Source: Nitrososphaerota archaeon
Lineage (GTDB): Archaea > Thermoproteota > Nitrososphaeria > Nitrososphaerales > CADDZS01
NCBI GenBank assembly: GCA_013288145.1
Contig: JABDCJ010000003.1
Location: 22,735-86,734, forward strand
Direction of reading: 5' to 3'
Length of the DNA stretch: 64,000 bases
Shown: positions 8,443 to 18,249 of the stretch, in pieces
Layout: every line of letters begins with the position of its first letter
Position numbering within the stretch: position 1 is the stretch's first letter
Notes under the pieces: generated by a model
What the model was told of the DNA's origin: nothing
Database searches by the model: none
What the model saw: only the letters and a program-made list of their open reading frames with translations
Position numbers and translations under genes: made by a program

Positions 8443-9123
8443 CTACTGAAGTTCTTTTCTGATGTTTCTCAATACAGCGGAGAACATCGAACTAGTTAGC
8501 TTTCCAGTGTTAGTGTTTCTCGGACTGGGATGAAACGATCCAAAGACAACTGGAAAGTCCTCGGCAAATCGGTACTTCTGGCCGTGTTGAAATTTGAATG
8601 TTCCTTTGGTTTTGTGATACTTTCTTGAAAATCCAAGGACGGAATCAAAAGCGACTTTTCCCAAGACTAAAATCGCCTTGCAATTTCTTAGGAGAACTAG
8701 CTCTTGTTCGAAATATCTTTCGCAAGTTGCGATCTCCTGTCTTGTTGGCTTGTTATCCGGAGGAACGCATCGCACTGCTGCTGTAATGTAGCAATCCTTG
8801 TAGAGCAGTCCGTCGTCTCTACTTTCTGAAGTGGGCTGGTTTGCAAAACCAGCTTCATAGAGATGCCTTACGAGAAATTTCGCGCTGCTGTCTCCGGTGA
8901 ATACGCGACCGGTTCTGTTTCCGCCATGTGCGGCTGGTGCGAGGCCAACGATCACGAGGCTGGCATCGGGGTCGCCGAAACCAGGAACAGGTTTGCCCCA
9001 ATATTCGAAATCCGCAAACTGTCTCCTTTTCTCTTTGGAGATTCTTTCTCGAAACTCAACCAGCCTGGGACATTTTCTGCAATTCACGATTTCCTCAGAA
9101 ATCATTTGAAGTTGAGTAGTCAT
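8443..9123 (-). CDS. udgB: uracil-DNA glycosylase, family 5 (UDGb) with 4Fe-4S cluster
   Basis: 226 residues. Removes uracil, and in this family often hypoxanthine and other deaminated bases, from DNA. Motif A GLAPAAHGGNRTGRVFTGD is diagnostic for family 5, which lacks the catalytic polar residue of families 1 and 4. The C-terminal motif HPSPRNTNTG is present. Cysteines for the iron-sulfur cluster appear as CRKC near residues 15-18 plus CVPP and CERYF downstream. Its ATG overlaps the stop of the small upstream gene (ATGA), indicating co-transcription. Confidence 0.95.
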   Translation of the reverse strand: MTTQLQMISEEIVNCRKCPRLVEFRERISKEKRRQFADFEYWGKPVPGFGDPDASLVIVGLAPAAHGGNRTGRVFTGDSSAKFLVRHLYEAGFANQPTSESRDDGLLYKDCYITAAVRCVPPDNKPTRQEIATCERYFEQELVLLRNCKAILVLGKVAFDSVLGFSRKYHKTKGTFKFQHGQKYRFAEDFPVVFGSFHPSPRNTNTGKLTSSMFSAVLRNIRKELQ

Positions 9124-9290
9124 TCGTAAATCATCTTCTTAATTCCAACTTCGACATTCAACCCTGACAAATCACAGATTGCTCCGTAAACGATACCTGG
9201 CGAATAGAGCTTGCTTCCTCGCCATATTTGGTTATTCTGATAATATATTGCCTCAGTCTGTGCGCTTCTACGAACGGCGTTGAGCTTCAA
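9120..9290 (-). CDS. small unknown protein, 56 aa, translationally coupled to UDG
   Basis: Not recognised. From TTG at 9290 it reads KLNAVRRSAQTEAIYYQNN, then QIWRGSKLYSPGIVYGAI and a GIKKMIYE end. Composition is protein-like and the stop codon overlaps the UDG ATG as ATGA. In-frame upstream there is only a TAA beside a five-A run. A one-base change in that run would join it to a longer upstream frame, so the N-terminus may be misplaced. Confidence 0.5.
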   Translation of the reverse strand: MKLNAVRRSAQTEAIYYQNNQIWRGSKLYSPGIVYGAICDLSGLNVEVGIKKMIYE

Positions 9291-9438
9291 GTCTTCGACT
9301 TTTTATGACTCCTTTACGCACTAGACAGATAGACGCTGCTAAGACGAAGTTATTCCCCGACCTAGGGGAACCATCGAGAGTGTTGTTTTTAATCAGGTTC
9401 TCATAACTGGCAGTTCTGTTCAGCCGGAAAAAAGCTCT

Positions 9439-9954
9439 TTGGAGGATGTTGCTCGAGAACAGATGTGTGCGCACAAATGGACTGAGGGACAACTAAAGCA
9501 ACAGGCGAAAAACGCTGTATATCGCCACTTTGACGCGGCAAAGACAAGAGATTTTGGCCCTCTCGCTGCCATGCACTGTGGAGAGGACGATCTATTTTCA
9601 AAGTTTGACTATTCAACCCCGCTCAAGAAGCAGGATTATTCCCAAGCTGTTATGCACGAAGAAGTTGCCTACTCCAATATTACCGATTTTAATTACAAGA
9701 TTGACGACCTCAGAATAGACCTCCCCACACCGGAAGTCGCGATAGCAACCTTTCATCTCGAGACCGGAGGATTGTTTGTAAACGACTATCGCTTCGAAGG
9801 CAGTCCGGCAAGGACCAGTCTGCGCGCGACGATGGTCTTCCTCTGGAAGGATGATCATTGGTTGATAATCCACGAACACTTTTCGAGCTTTCCTGACGAA
9901 CCGAGTAAGCCTCCAGCGAAGCCGGCGTCGTCTCTAAAGAGTGCGAGAACTTAA
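9439..9954 (+). CDS. SnoaL/DUF4440-like (NTF2-fold) protein
   Basis: 171 residues from TTG at 9439; an internal ATG at 9463 is an equally good start. The helical opening (VYRHFDAAKTRDFGPLAAMH) and the strands ending in RATMVFLWKDDHWLIIHEH match the NTF2-like cone fold of SnoaL and ketosteroid-isomerase relatives. These are small-molecule-binding proteins or isomerases, so function cannot be set from sequence. The last ~20 residues are Pro/Ser/Lys-rich and probably disordered. The O-methyltransferase follows 42 bp downstream and is likely in the same transcript. Confidence 0.7.
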   Translation: MEDVAREQMCAHKWTEGQLKQQAKNAVYRHFDAAKTRDFGPLAAMHCGEDDLFSKFDYSTPLKKQDYSQAVMHEEVAYSNITDFNYKIDDLRIDLPTPEVAIATFHLETGGLFVNDYRFEGSPARTSLRATMVFLWKDDHWLIIHEHFSSFPDEPSKPPAKPASSLKSART

Positions 9955-9996
9955 TTACGCTAGAAACTACTCGGAAATCTTCCGGATAGAGATAGC

Positions 9997-10668
9997 ATGC
10001 CATATGTCGATTACCGCGGAATAACAGTTCAGCCGGTTGAAGAATACATTTACAGCCTGTTGCGTCCCCGGGATGAAGTACTTACTAGACTAGAGGATGA
10101 CGCGGAGAAAAACAACGTCCCTATAGTCGGACCTCTTGTCGGCAATTTTCTTTCGCTCTTAGCAACAAGTTGCAAGGCAAGAAATATTCTCGAGATCGGA
10201 ACTGCCACCGGCTACTCTGGAATATGGCTCGGCAGGATAGCTAAGAAAAACGGGGGGAAACTAGTTACGGTTGAAGCAGATCCGTCAAGAATCAAAATTG
10301 CTTCGAATAGTTTCAAGGATGCGGGAATCTCCGACTCGGTTGAAATTGTACACGGTGACGCGAGGAAAGAAGTGCCGAAGATAGTAAATCAAGCCTTGGG
10401 AAGTTTTGATATCGCGTTCATCGATGTCGGAGAAAAATCTCTCTACATCGACCTACTCGAAGACTGCGTGAAGTCAATCAGGAATGGAGGGTTTCTGATA
10501 GCAGACAATACCTTGTGGAAGGCCCGCGTCGTTGCGCCGTCGACCGACAAAGATGCGCAGAGTTTGAGAGAGTTTAACAAGAAAGTGTTCGCTGATTCGA
10601 GACTGCTTCCTTCGTTGATTCCGATCAGAGATGGCGTTACAATCGCTCTGAAAGTTGCTGAAAACTAG
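9997..10668 (+). CDS. SAM-dependent O-methyltransferase (catechol/caffeoyl-CoA type)
   Basis: 223 residues. The AdoMet-binding motif LEIGTATGYSGIWLGRIA lies near residue 65; the acidic strand is KLVTVEADP. FIDVGEKSLYIDLLE and ADNTLWKARV follow in the places used for metal-dependent catalysis in family-3 O-methyltransferases (usually D...DN). Here the first position reads IDVGEK rather than IDADK, so metal dependence is not certain. Acceptor unknown. ATG start. Confidence 0.88.
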   Translation: MPYVDYRGITVQPVEEYIYSLLRPRDEVLTRLEDDAEKNNVPIVGPLVGNFLSLLATSCKARNILEIGTATGYSGIWLGRIAKKNGGKLVTVEADPSRIKIASNSFKDAGISDSVEIVHGDARKEVPKIVNQALGSFDIAFIDVGEKSLYIDLLEDCVKSIRNGGFLIADNTLWKARVVAPSTDKDAQSLREFNKKVFADSRLLPSLIPIRDGVTIALKVAEN

Positions 10669-10683
10669 CTAGAAATGGCGCAA

Positions 10684-10695
10684 TTTCTTTTAAGC
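10684..10695 (+). promoter_or_regulatory. TATA-like box of tRNA-Pro
   Basis: TTTCTTTTAAGC is centred about 38 nt upstream of the tRNA 5' end, the expected place for a TATA element with a short 5' leader. Confidence 0.4.
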
Positions 10696-10727
10696 GCTCG
10701 AAATTAGGATCGAAAATCCCCTCAAGA

Positions 10728-10820
10728 GGGGTCGTGGTGTAGCTTGGTTAACATGCGAGCCTCGGGTTTCTCATAAAACGAGAGCGCTCGTGACCGCCGG
10801 TTCAAATCCGGCCGACCCCA
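10728..10820 (+). tRNA. tRNA-Pro (CGG) with an 18-nt intron
   Basis: The acceptor stem GGGGTCG pairs with CGACCCC, discriminator A at 10820. D-stem GTGT/ACAT, anticodon stem CGAGC/GCTCG, T-arm GCCGG-TTCAAAT-CCGGC. The loop needs an 18-nt intron (10767-10784) between positions 37 and 38, the canonical archaeal site. Mature loop is C T CGG G C with U33, anticodon CGG and G37, normal for proline. Mature length 75 nt. No CCA is encoded. Confidence 0.9.
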
Positions 10821-10999
10821 GACTGATCATTTTCTCAAATATCCTCGGCATTCCGATTTGCAGCTAGCGAGATCTAGTTCCGTCGCAATAGAGCTTGTTT
10901 CAAGCTCTCCTGTACAGAAAACTGGGCCACTGCGCGATCGCGCCGAAAATGACATAATAAAGCAAATGAACCCAGAATCCACAAGAACGGGATTACTTT

Positions 11000-11056
11000 C
11001 GCACGCTCCCGGATGGGTTGACCAAAGGGGGGTCGGTTTTAAAGCAACTATAAAAT
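11000..11056 (+). repeat. imperfect direct repeat, copy 1, upstream of metY
   Basis: Contains GCACGC, then GGGTTGACCAAAGGGGGGTC, then TTTTAAAGCAACTATAAAA. Copy 2 lies about 119 bp downstream. The 565-bp gap between tRNA-Pro and metY otherwise shows no convincing gene; a 42-codon minus-strand frame around 10830-10960 is possible but unsupported. Confidence 0.5.
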
Positions 11057-11118
11057 CATAATGACATACTCGAATTGCGTTTAAAGTAGGGTTCTACCGG
11101 ATCTGTCAAATTATGTTT

Positions 11119-11175
11119 GCACGCACGCGCGTGGGGTTGTACTAGGGGGGTCGGGTTTAAGGCTATTACAAAAAC
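11119..11175 (+). repeat. imperfect direct repeat, copy 2, upstream of metY
   Basis: GCACGC, then GGGGTTGTACTAGGGGGGTC, then GGGTTTAAGGCTATTACAAAA aligns with copy 1, including the run of six G and the TTTAA box. Two copies ahead of a biosynthetic operon could be duplicated control elements; no known riboswitch fold is recognised. Confidence 0.5.
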
Positions 11176-11346
11176 GATTGGGTATTTGAAAAGCTTAGGA
11201 TGAAATTCGAATTCTGGTTCCAAACCAAAATCTCAACAAATCGCTATTTCATTCGCGTGTCTGAAGAGATTTCAGAGGCCTATTGAGCAGGTGGGTCGGA
11301 TCAAATCTGCGCAGAAATAGCGTCAGTTTACCTTCTTTCAGTATGA

Positions 11347-12684
<1,338 letters not shown>

Positions 12685-12765
12685 GGAATAGGCTAAAGCG
12701 ATAAGGTTAGATTCTTTCATCGCAAGATTGGGTGGGTAACTGTCTTGGAGTGCCTCACTTGAAGC

Positions 12766-13947
12766 ATGGTAGATCAGGCCCATTCCATTCTCCAGAATAT
12801 GACGAGCTACTTCACTTTCGCAAATCCTCCGAATGAACTAACGCTTGAAAGTGGAGAGACTATTGGTCCGATAACGCTTGCATTCGAGACTTATGGAGAT
12901 CTGAACAGCTCCAAGTCGAATGCCATTCTCGTACTTCATGCTCTTTCGGGAGACGCGCACGCTTCTAGCTTGGGCGTGCCCAATGCAAATCCCGGTTGGT
13001 GGGACACGATAATTGGACCCGGTAAGGCTATTGACACTGAAAAGTACTATGTTATTTGCTCTAACGTACTCGGCGGTTGCAGAGGCTCTACTGGGCCTTC
13101 TTCAATCAATCCAAAAACCGGAAAACCCTACGGTTCGGAATTTCCAATAATAACTATTCATGATATGGTGAATGCCCAGCGCTTTCTGATCGACCATTTG
13201 GGAGTAGAGAAGCTGTTCTCTGTTGTTGGTGGATCGATGGGAGGGATGCAGGTTCTGCAATGGATGGTTTCGTATCCTGAGAGAATTCGATCTGGAATTC
13301 CGATCGCGACTACGATGAAACACTCGCCCCAACAAATCGCTCTGGACGAGGTTGGCAGGCAATCGATCATTGCCGATCCAAATTGGATGGGAGGCAACTA
13401 CTATGGCCACGCGTTGCCAGCGAAGGGGCTAGCTGTTGCCCGAATGGTAGGACACATCACATACATGAGTGATGTTTCGATGAACGAAAAATTCGGGAGA
13501 AGGATCAGAAAGGCTTCTAAAGAATCAAAGTTCGAGCCGGTCTTTGAAGTTGAAAAATATCTAGAATATCGCGGCGACGATTTTGTGAAGCGATTCGATG
13601 CCAACTCATATCTCTACATAACAAAGGCTATGGATTACTTTGACATCTTGGACTCGAAGAGCATTGACGATGTTTTCAAAGGCGTCCGGGCGAAAGTCAT
13701 GGTGATTGCATTCAAGTCCGATTGGTTATATCCTGCTTACCAGTCCAAGGAGATAGTTAGGGCGTGTAAGTTGGCGGGGCTCGAAACAACTTATGTGGAA
13801 GTCAATTCATCTTACGGACATGATGCCTTCCTCTTGAGGGTTGATGAGGAGACTCATCTAATTAGGCACTTTTTGAATTCTGTTCCCGACGGTAACAATG
13901 CTAAAGGAACTTTGGTAAATGAAGCTCGAGCACAAAATAATCGTTGA
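12766..13947 (+). CDS. metX: homoserine O-acetyltransferase
   Basis: 393 residues, alpha/beta-hydrolase fold. Transfers an acyl group from acyl-CoA to homoserine. The nucleophile Ser is in VVGGSMGGMQVLQW; the Asp is in FKSDWLYPAYQ and the His in SYGHDAFLL. GGCRGSTGPSS is the typical MetX oxyanion segment. Some MetX enzymes use succinyl-CoA, and the acyl donor is not decided here. An internal ATG (MTSYFTFANPP) could be the real start. The 3' end overlaps metW by 29 bp. Confidence 0.95.
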   Translation: MVDQAHSILQNMTSYFTFANPPNELTLESGETIGPITLAFETYGDLNSSKSNAILVLHALSGDAHASSLGVPNANPGWWDTIIGPGKAIDTEKYYVICSNVLGGCRGSTGPSSINPKTGKPYGSEFPIITIHDMVNAQRFLIDHLGVEKLFSVVGGSMGGMQVLQWMVSYPERIRSGIPIATTMKHSPQQIALDEVGRQSIIADPNWMGGNYYGHALPAKGLAVARMVGHITYMSDVSMNEKFGRRIRKASKESKFEPVFEVEKYLEYRGDDFVKRFDANSYLYITKAMDYFDILDSKSIDDVFKGVRAKVMVIAFKSDWLYPAYQSKEIVRACKLAGLETTYVEVNSSYGHDAFLLRVDEETHLIRHFLNSVPDGNNAKGTLVNEARAQNNR

Positions 13948-14521
13948 TTGGGTCAACGAGGGCTCGAGCGTCTTAGATCTTGGCTGCGGAGACGGAGAGC
14001 TACTTTCGCTTCTTGTGAAGGAGAAGAAAGTGCATGCGCAAGGTACTGAAATCGATGAACAGGCTATTTACAAATGTGTTGCAAAAGGTCTCAGCGTTTA
14101 TCATGAGGACATCGATGCAGGTCTTTCGGGATATCCAGACGGATCTTTCGATTTCGTGATACTCAGCGAGAGTCTTCAACAAACAAAGCGGCCTGACTAC
14201 GTGTTGGGCGAGGCCCTGCGCGTCGGGAGGAAACTTGTGGTGAGTTTTCCCAATTTTGGTCGATACACCGTGCGGTTTCAAATTCTCTTCGGCGGGAAGG
14301 TTCCGGTAACACCTGCGCTTCCTTTTGAATGGTTCGAAACTCCAAATTTGCATTTCTTGAGCATTTCAAACTTTTTCGATTATTGCAAGATGAGAAATAT
14401 CAGGGTCGAAGATTCAACTTACATAACAAATGGGAGGAAAGTAAAGTTTCTTCCGAACCTATTAGCGGAGACAGCGATATTCCTTCTGACGAAAGACAAT
14501 CCTAAGAGCAAGTCCGCCTGA
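13919..14521 (+). CDS. metW: MetW methyltransferase-like protein
   Basis: 200 residues, class I methyltransferase fold with VLDLGCGDGELLSLL near residue 19 and FDFVILSESLQQTKRPDYVL in the middle. MetW accompanies MetX in many bacteria and supports its homoserine acetylation; a methylation reaction has not been needed for that role. Starts at an ATG inside the end of metX in another frame, so the two are translationally coupled as in bacteria. Confidence 0.93.
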   Translation: MKLEHKIIVDWVNEGSSVLDLGCGDGELLSLLVKEKKVHAQGTEIDEQAIYKCVAKGLSVYHEDIDAGLSGYPDGSFDFVILSESLQQTKRPDYVLGEALRVGRKLVVSFPNFGRYTVRFQILFGGKVPVTPALPFEWFETPNLHFLSISNFFDYCKMRNIRVEDSTYITNGRKVKFLPNLLAETAIFLLTKDNPKSKSA

Positions 14522-14731
14522 GCGCAACACCTGCTGGGTACCAGAAAGTTTCCGAAGATAATCTGCTGCACGAAGATTACAGGACTGCCTCTAAAAATCC
14601 TGGCTATGGGCTGAAAAGTTAAGGCAGTGGGATTGAGAGGATTCGGCCAACGTATAGTCTCAATAGTTTAGTTATTGATTTTTTGCAGATCGCAAGCCAT
14701 TCATATTTTGAATAGCTAGTCATGCGCCAGC

Positions 14732-15616
14732 ATGCTTCTCTGCGACAGATGCAAGAAACCGATTGTGGGGGAATCCAAGAAGCTCCTGGACGTGTGCCCC
14801 GACTGTTACTTCCAGGTCATGAGCTACATTTCAACCGGGAATGCAAACGTGGGAATTACCCAGGCAAGAGTGATCGGGAGACTCGGAAGAAGGTTTACTT
14901 CAAAACTTTTTCTTGCCTTGGTTTTACTTGTCATACTTTTGACGATATCCAGTGGTGTTGCAATCTCTACTTATACGCAATACCAGGCTCCCCTCCAAAA
15001 CGAACATCAGCTAGTCAACGCTCTTTCAGGAAATCTTACCCAAGAACAAAGCATCGTTCAGGCTGCAGCCACAGTTATCCTGAAGTACAAGGCCCAGATC
15101 GCAAATCTCTCGTCACAAGTGGCGGCACTGAGTCAATCTGCCGCTAGTGATCGGAGCAACATAAGTTCTCTAGAGGGAATCGTAGCATCTCTAAAGACCC
15201 AAAGTAATTCCCTTGAGAACACAGTTTCGGTCTTGCAAAATAATATCACGCAGTTGAAAGAAAAAGGCAGTAATTTTCTCATCTGGGACGTTCCGGTGAA
15301 CGCAAGCTCCGGATATTTCCTCTTCGAAACGGTTCCAGATACATTTGACTACCATGATAACTTCTCTTCGACGGTGCCAGTTGACGTTTATTATTTCAAC
15401 AGCTCCCAGTTTGTCCAATGGTATTCTCACCAAAAAATTTCCGGCAGTTACGTGAACTTTACCGGAACCGAGAGGCAATCCGATACTTTCAAACTTGGAG
15501 AAGGTTGCGGCGGTTATGTGGTAATCTACTCCTTTGAATCCACCGGAACTATATTTCCCAATGTCTCGGCTACCTATTACCCAGCTCCAAAGTCGACTGG
15601 CTCCTGCTCGCGATGA
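14732..15616 (+). CDS. zinc-finger membrane protein with coiled coil and extracellular domain (unknown)
   Basis: 294 residues. An N-terminal zinc knuckle (LLCDRCKKP...DVCPDCYF, residues 1-27) should face the cytoplasm. One membrane helix follows at about 59-80 (KLFLALVLLVILLTISSGVA). Then comes a long heptad-like region (about 85-185, many NLSSQ/TQL repeats) and a compact, Tyr/Phe/Ser-rich domain with a late cysteine pair (GEGCGG...TGSCSR) and several N-x-S/T sites. The layout suggests a surface protein anchored by one helix. Family not recognised. ATG start. Confidence 0.75.
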   Translation: MLLCDRCKKPIVGESKKLLDVCPDCYFQVMSYISTGNANVGITQARVIGRLGRRFTSKLFLALVLLVILLTISSGVAISTYTQYQAPLQNEHQLVNALSGNLTQEQSIVQAAATVILKYKAQIANLSSQVAALSQSAASDRSNISSLEGIVASLKTQSNSLENTVSVLQNNITQLKEKGSNFLIWDVPVNASSGYFLFETVPDTFDYHDNFSSTVPVDVYYFNSSQFVQWYSHQKISGSYVNFTGTERQSDTFKLGEGCGGYVVIYSFESTGTIFPNVSATYYPAPKSTGSCSR

Positions 15617-15701
15617 CGGGAAGTAGAAAGAAACGTTTAGATGATCAAACCGTAACTTCGGTTGATCCGGTTCCGCCTGCGTCAGGAATTCACAAACCTG
15701 A

Positions 15702-16511
15702 ATGGACACTCTGTTATTGAAATTAGTTACAATACCCGTTCTGATCGCGACGGCAAGCCTCGCTGGGCGGCGGTGGGGAACTGCGATAAGCGGGTGGCTA
15801 GTCGGGCTACCCTTTACATCTGCTCCCATACTTTTCTTTATTGCCCTAGATCAAGGGCTTTCATTTGCGACCGCGACTTCAGTTTCCGTTTTGGCAGGCG
15901 GGGTCTCGGGAATTGCGTTTGCCCTAACTTATGGGTGGTTTGCCACAAATCGAAGACAGGGATGGCTCATCTGTCTCTCTGCAGGATATCTCTCTTTTCT
16001 CGTTATAACAGCGATACTGCAATTTGTCTTTCTTCCCTCCTTCGTTGTGTTTTTGGGATTCATTTCAATTCTCATATTATCAATCAGAATCTTCCCAAAA
16101 TCTCAGCCAGATAATTCGACTTTTCATTACCCAAAATGGGATCTTCCGGCCAGAATGATAACGGCCACTATGTTTGTAATTGTCGTGACTGGGGCCGCTC
16201 CTCTACTTGGTCCTCGGTTGAGCGGACTTGTTACACCATTCCCGATCTTTACTTCGATAATGGCAGTTTTCAGTCAAAAGACCTCAGGAATTCCTTCAGC
16301 AGTTAATCTCCTTCGAGGTCTACTTTATGGTCTTTTTGCATTTGCCACTTTTTCCCTTACAGTCTCAATTTTTCTTGAGACTCTTGGATTGCTTGTGACC
16401 TTTCTTCTCGCAATCAGCGCCTCCTTGACAGTTCAAGGTATCACTTTGATCCTTTTGAGAAAGTGGAGCGCGAGGTCGGTCTATCAAAAGGATATCTCTA
16501 CTTGGAAGTAG
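15702..16511 (+). CDS. polytopic membrane protein, unknown function
   Basis: 269 residues with about eight predicted hydrophobic helices. The N-terminal signature AGRRWGTAISGWLVGLPFTS, including small residues and a TSAP turn, recurs in uncharacterised bacterial and archaeal membrane proteins. No transport or enzyme motif is visible. ATG start, 85 bp after the preceding gene on the same strand. Confidence 0.7.
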   Translation: MDTLLLKLVTIPVLIATASLAGRRWGTAISGWLVGLPFTSAPILFFIALDQGLSFATATSVSVLAGGVSGIAFALTYGWFATNRRQGWLICLSAGYLSFLVITAILQFVFLPSFVVFLGFISILILSIRIFPKSQPDNSTFHYPKWDLPARMITATMFVIVVTGAAPLLGPRLSGLVTPFPIFTSIMAVFSQKTSGIPSAVNLLRGLLYGLFAFATFSLTVSIFLETLGLLVTFLLAISASLTVQGITLILLRKWSARSVYQKDISTWK

Positions 16512-16616
16512 GATTAAACCCAGAATCGAAAAATTACAAGAAGCTCTGTCGATAGAGGACTATGTTGAGAGGTTGCCTGAAGACTAAAATCAGCTTTGAT
16601 CTCCAGACGGAATCTG

Positions 16617-17105
16617 ATGACAGCAAAGAACACTGCGGTAATTTTTGGGAAGATCCTTGCTACAGTTGACGGTTCTGGATTCGCCGAGATTGCAGGGTAT
16701 ACAGCCGCGGATCTCGCCAAGAAATATTCTGCGTCATTGGCGATTCTCTACGTTGCAAAATACCCGAAAAACCTTCTAGGAGTGAGCTCAAGTCATACTG
16801 TCGAAGTTGGTCTTCCGCTTTCTGATCCGCTTACAGATCGCCTAAAACAGGAGGCCTCTGCTTCGATGGATCGGATCGGCGAGTATGCGAGAAACCTAGA
16901 CGTAGAAGCGAACCAGGAAATCATAGATACGTCATCGTCCATTGTAGGAACCATCATGGACTATGTATATCGTAACAACATGGACCTGATTGTAACGGGA
17001 AGCAGAGGAACAAATACGTTCAAGACTGAACTGATCGGAAGTGTCTCCGAGGGGATTTTTCAAGGAGCACGGTGTGCAGTGATGATAGTAAGGCGAACTT
17101 TCTAA
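16617..17105 (+). CDS. universal stress protein (UspA family)
   Basis: 162 residues from ATG at 16617 (a TTG at 16596 is in frame). Strand one KILATVDGSGFAEIAGYTAADLA and the C-terminal nucleotide-binding loop TGSRGTNTFKTELIGSVSEG match the ATP-binding G-x2-G-x9-GS type of Usp. Probably a cytoplasmic nucleotide-binding stress or signalling protein. It converges on the prenyl synthase gene with a 4-bp overlap. Confidence 0.9.
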   Translation: MTAKNTAVIFGKILATVDGSGFAEIAGYTAADLAKKYSASLAILYVAKYPKNLLGVSSSHTVEVGLPLSDPLTDRLKQEASASMDRIGEYARNLDVEANQEIIDTSSSIVGTIMDYVYRNNMDLIVTGSRGTNTFKTELIGSVSEGIFQGARCAVMIVRRTF

Positions 17106-18145
17106 TTTCTTGTTGAAAGAAATTGAATTGTTTCGGCCAGTCTTTGCTTAGCCGATGAATTCTCATTAAGCTTCGAAAGAGAAGCTTCGGCTTTTGTTAC
17201 AAATTTCGATGCTTCTGCCCTGCAATATTTATCAGCACCATAATGGAGAATCAGGGACTTTGTCCTCTCTGCTTCATTCGTCGAGATTGGACTATGGCTG
17301 ACTAACGTCGTTTTGAGAAAATCACGATCAGCTTGATCAGCTTTTTGAAGACAAGCAATGATCGGGAGGCTGATTTTGCGGTTTCTTAGGTCTGTCATCG
17401 ATGGTTTTCCCATTTGATCTGCTTCTCCAAGATAATCTTGCAGGTCATCCAAGATTTGGTACGCGGCCCCTAGGGATTCGCCAAATGAATAAGCAGCTTC
17501 GAAAACTAATGAGTCAAACTCCTTCATTCCAACCAGAGCTCCGCTGGCCGAGGCCGCTCCAACCAGCGCGCCAGTTTTCATCGTTATCATCTTCTCATAG
17601 ATGGGCACTGATACCTCGGACATTTGAGACATCTCGAGATCTAGGAACTCGCCTCTTGCGGTAAGGCGACCGCAATTTCCTAGTAGGTCAAGGAGTCTTG
17701 CGACGAGAATCGAATCTTCACTCAACCTCGCACTTTTTGCGATGAACGTAGGAGCATAGAATAGTAGTGCGTTTGAGACGAGTAAGGCTCTAGGGATCCC
17801 ATATTTTACGGAGAGCGTATTACTTCCATGTTTTTCACGGGATTCATCAATGATATCGTCTTCGACTAGAGCCGCGGCATGAGCTACCTCGTACGCCGCG
17901 GCGATTGGAACAGCACTGAGATAATCACCAGAGATTGCTTCGCACCAGAGCATTGCAATAACGGCTCGTGTCCTATGACTGCCAGACACCGAATCGAGAA
18001 TTAGCTGATCAAATACTGTAGATTCTTCACCGCATACCGAAAGTATCTCGGCATTGATCGCATCAATGTATTCAATCGACCAAGAGAGACCAGGAGCCGA
18101 GACGCTTTCAGTCAATTCGAGTATAAGCTGCAGAAAAGAGTACAA
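17102..18145 (-). CDS. isoprenyl diphosphate synthase (geranylgeranyl/farnesyl type)
   Basis: 347 residues. Condenses isopentenyl diphosphate units for archaeal lipids. The first Asp-rich motif is VEDDIIDES near residue 95 and the second YQILDDLQDYLGE near 230, both intact. Residues before the first motif (AYEVAHAAAL) are small, which usually allows C20 or longer chains. TTG at 18145 is the longest start; the N-terminus is not well conserved. Confidence 0.93.
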   Translation of the reverse strand: MYSFLQLILELTESVSAPGLSWSIEYIDAINAEILSVCGEESTVFDQLILDSVSGSHRTRAVIAMLWCEAISGDYLSAVPIAAAYEVAHAAALVEDDIIDESREKHGSNTLSVKYGIPRALLVSNALLFYAPTFIAKSARLSEDSILVARLLDLLGNCGRLTARGEFLDLEMSQMSEVSVPIYEKMITMKTGALVGAASASGALVGMKEFDSLVFEAAYSFGESLGAAYQILDDLQDYLGEADQMGKPSMTDLRNRKISLPIIACLQKADQADRDFLKTTLVSHSPISTNEAERTKSLILHYGADKYCRAEASKFVTKAEASLSKLNENSSAKQRLAETIQFLSTRN

Positions 18146-18172
18146 AAGTAAACCTGAAAGTCGCGGATAAAT

Positions 18173-18189
18173 CCTATCTCAGAGATAGG
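18173..18189. promoter_or_regulatory. perfect 8-bp inverted repeat between divergent genes
   Basis: CCTATCTC-A-GAGATAGG lies 28 bp upstream of the prenyl synthase start and 61 bp upstream of the peptidase ATG. Its position between divergent genes suggests an operator. Confidence 0.45.
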
Positions 18190-18249
18190 GATTGATTTTA
18201 GGAGATCACGCAAAACAGAATAAGCGGGCCGTGGCACAATTTGCCACAG

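Noticed and set aside
14522..14650. 33-codon frame SATPAGYQKVSEDN after metW
   Set aside because: No normal start codon and no sign of conservation that I can judge.
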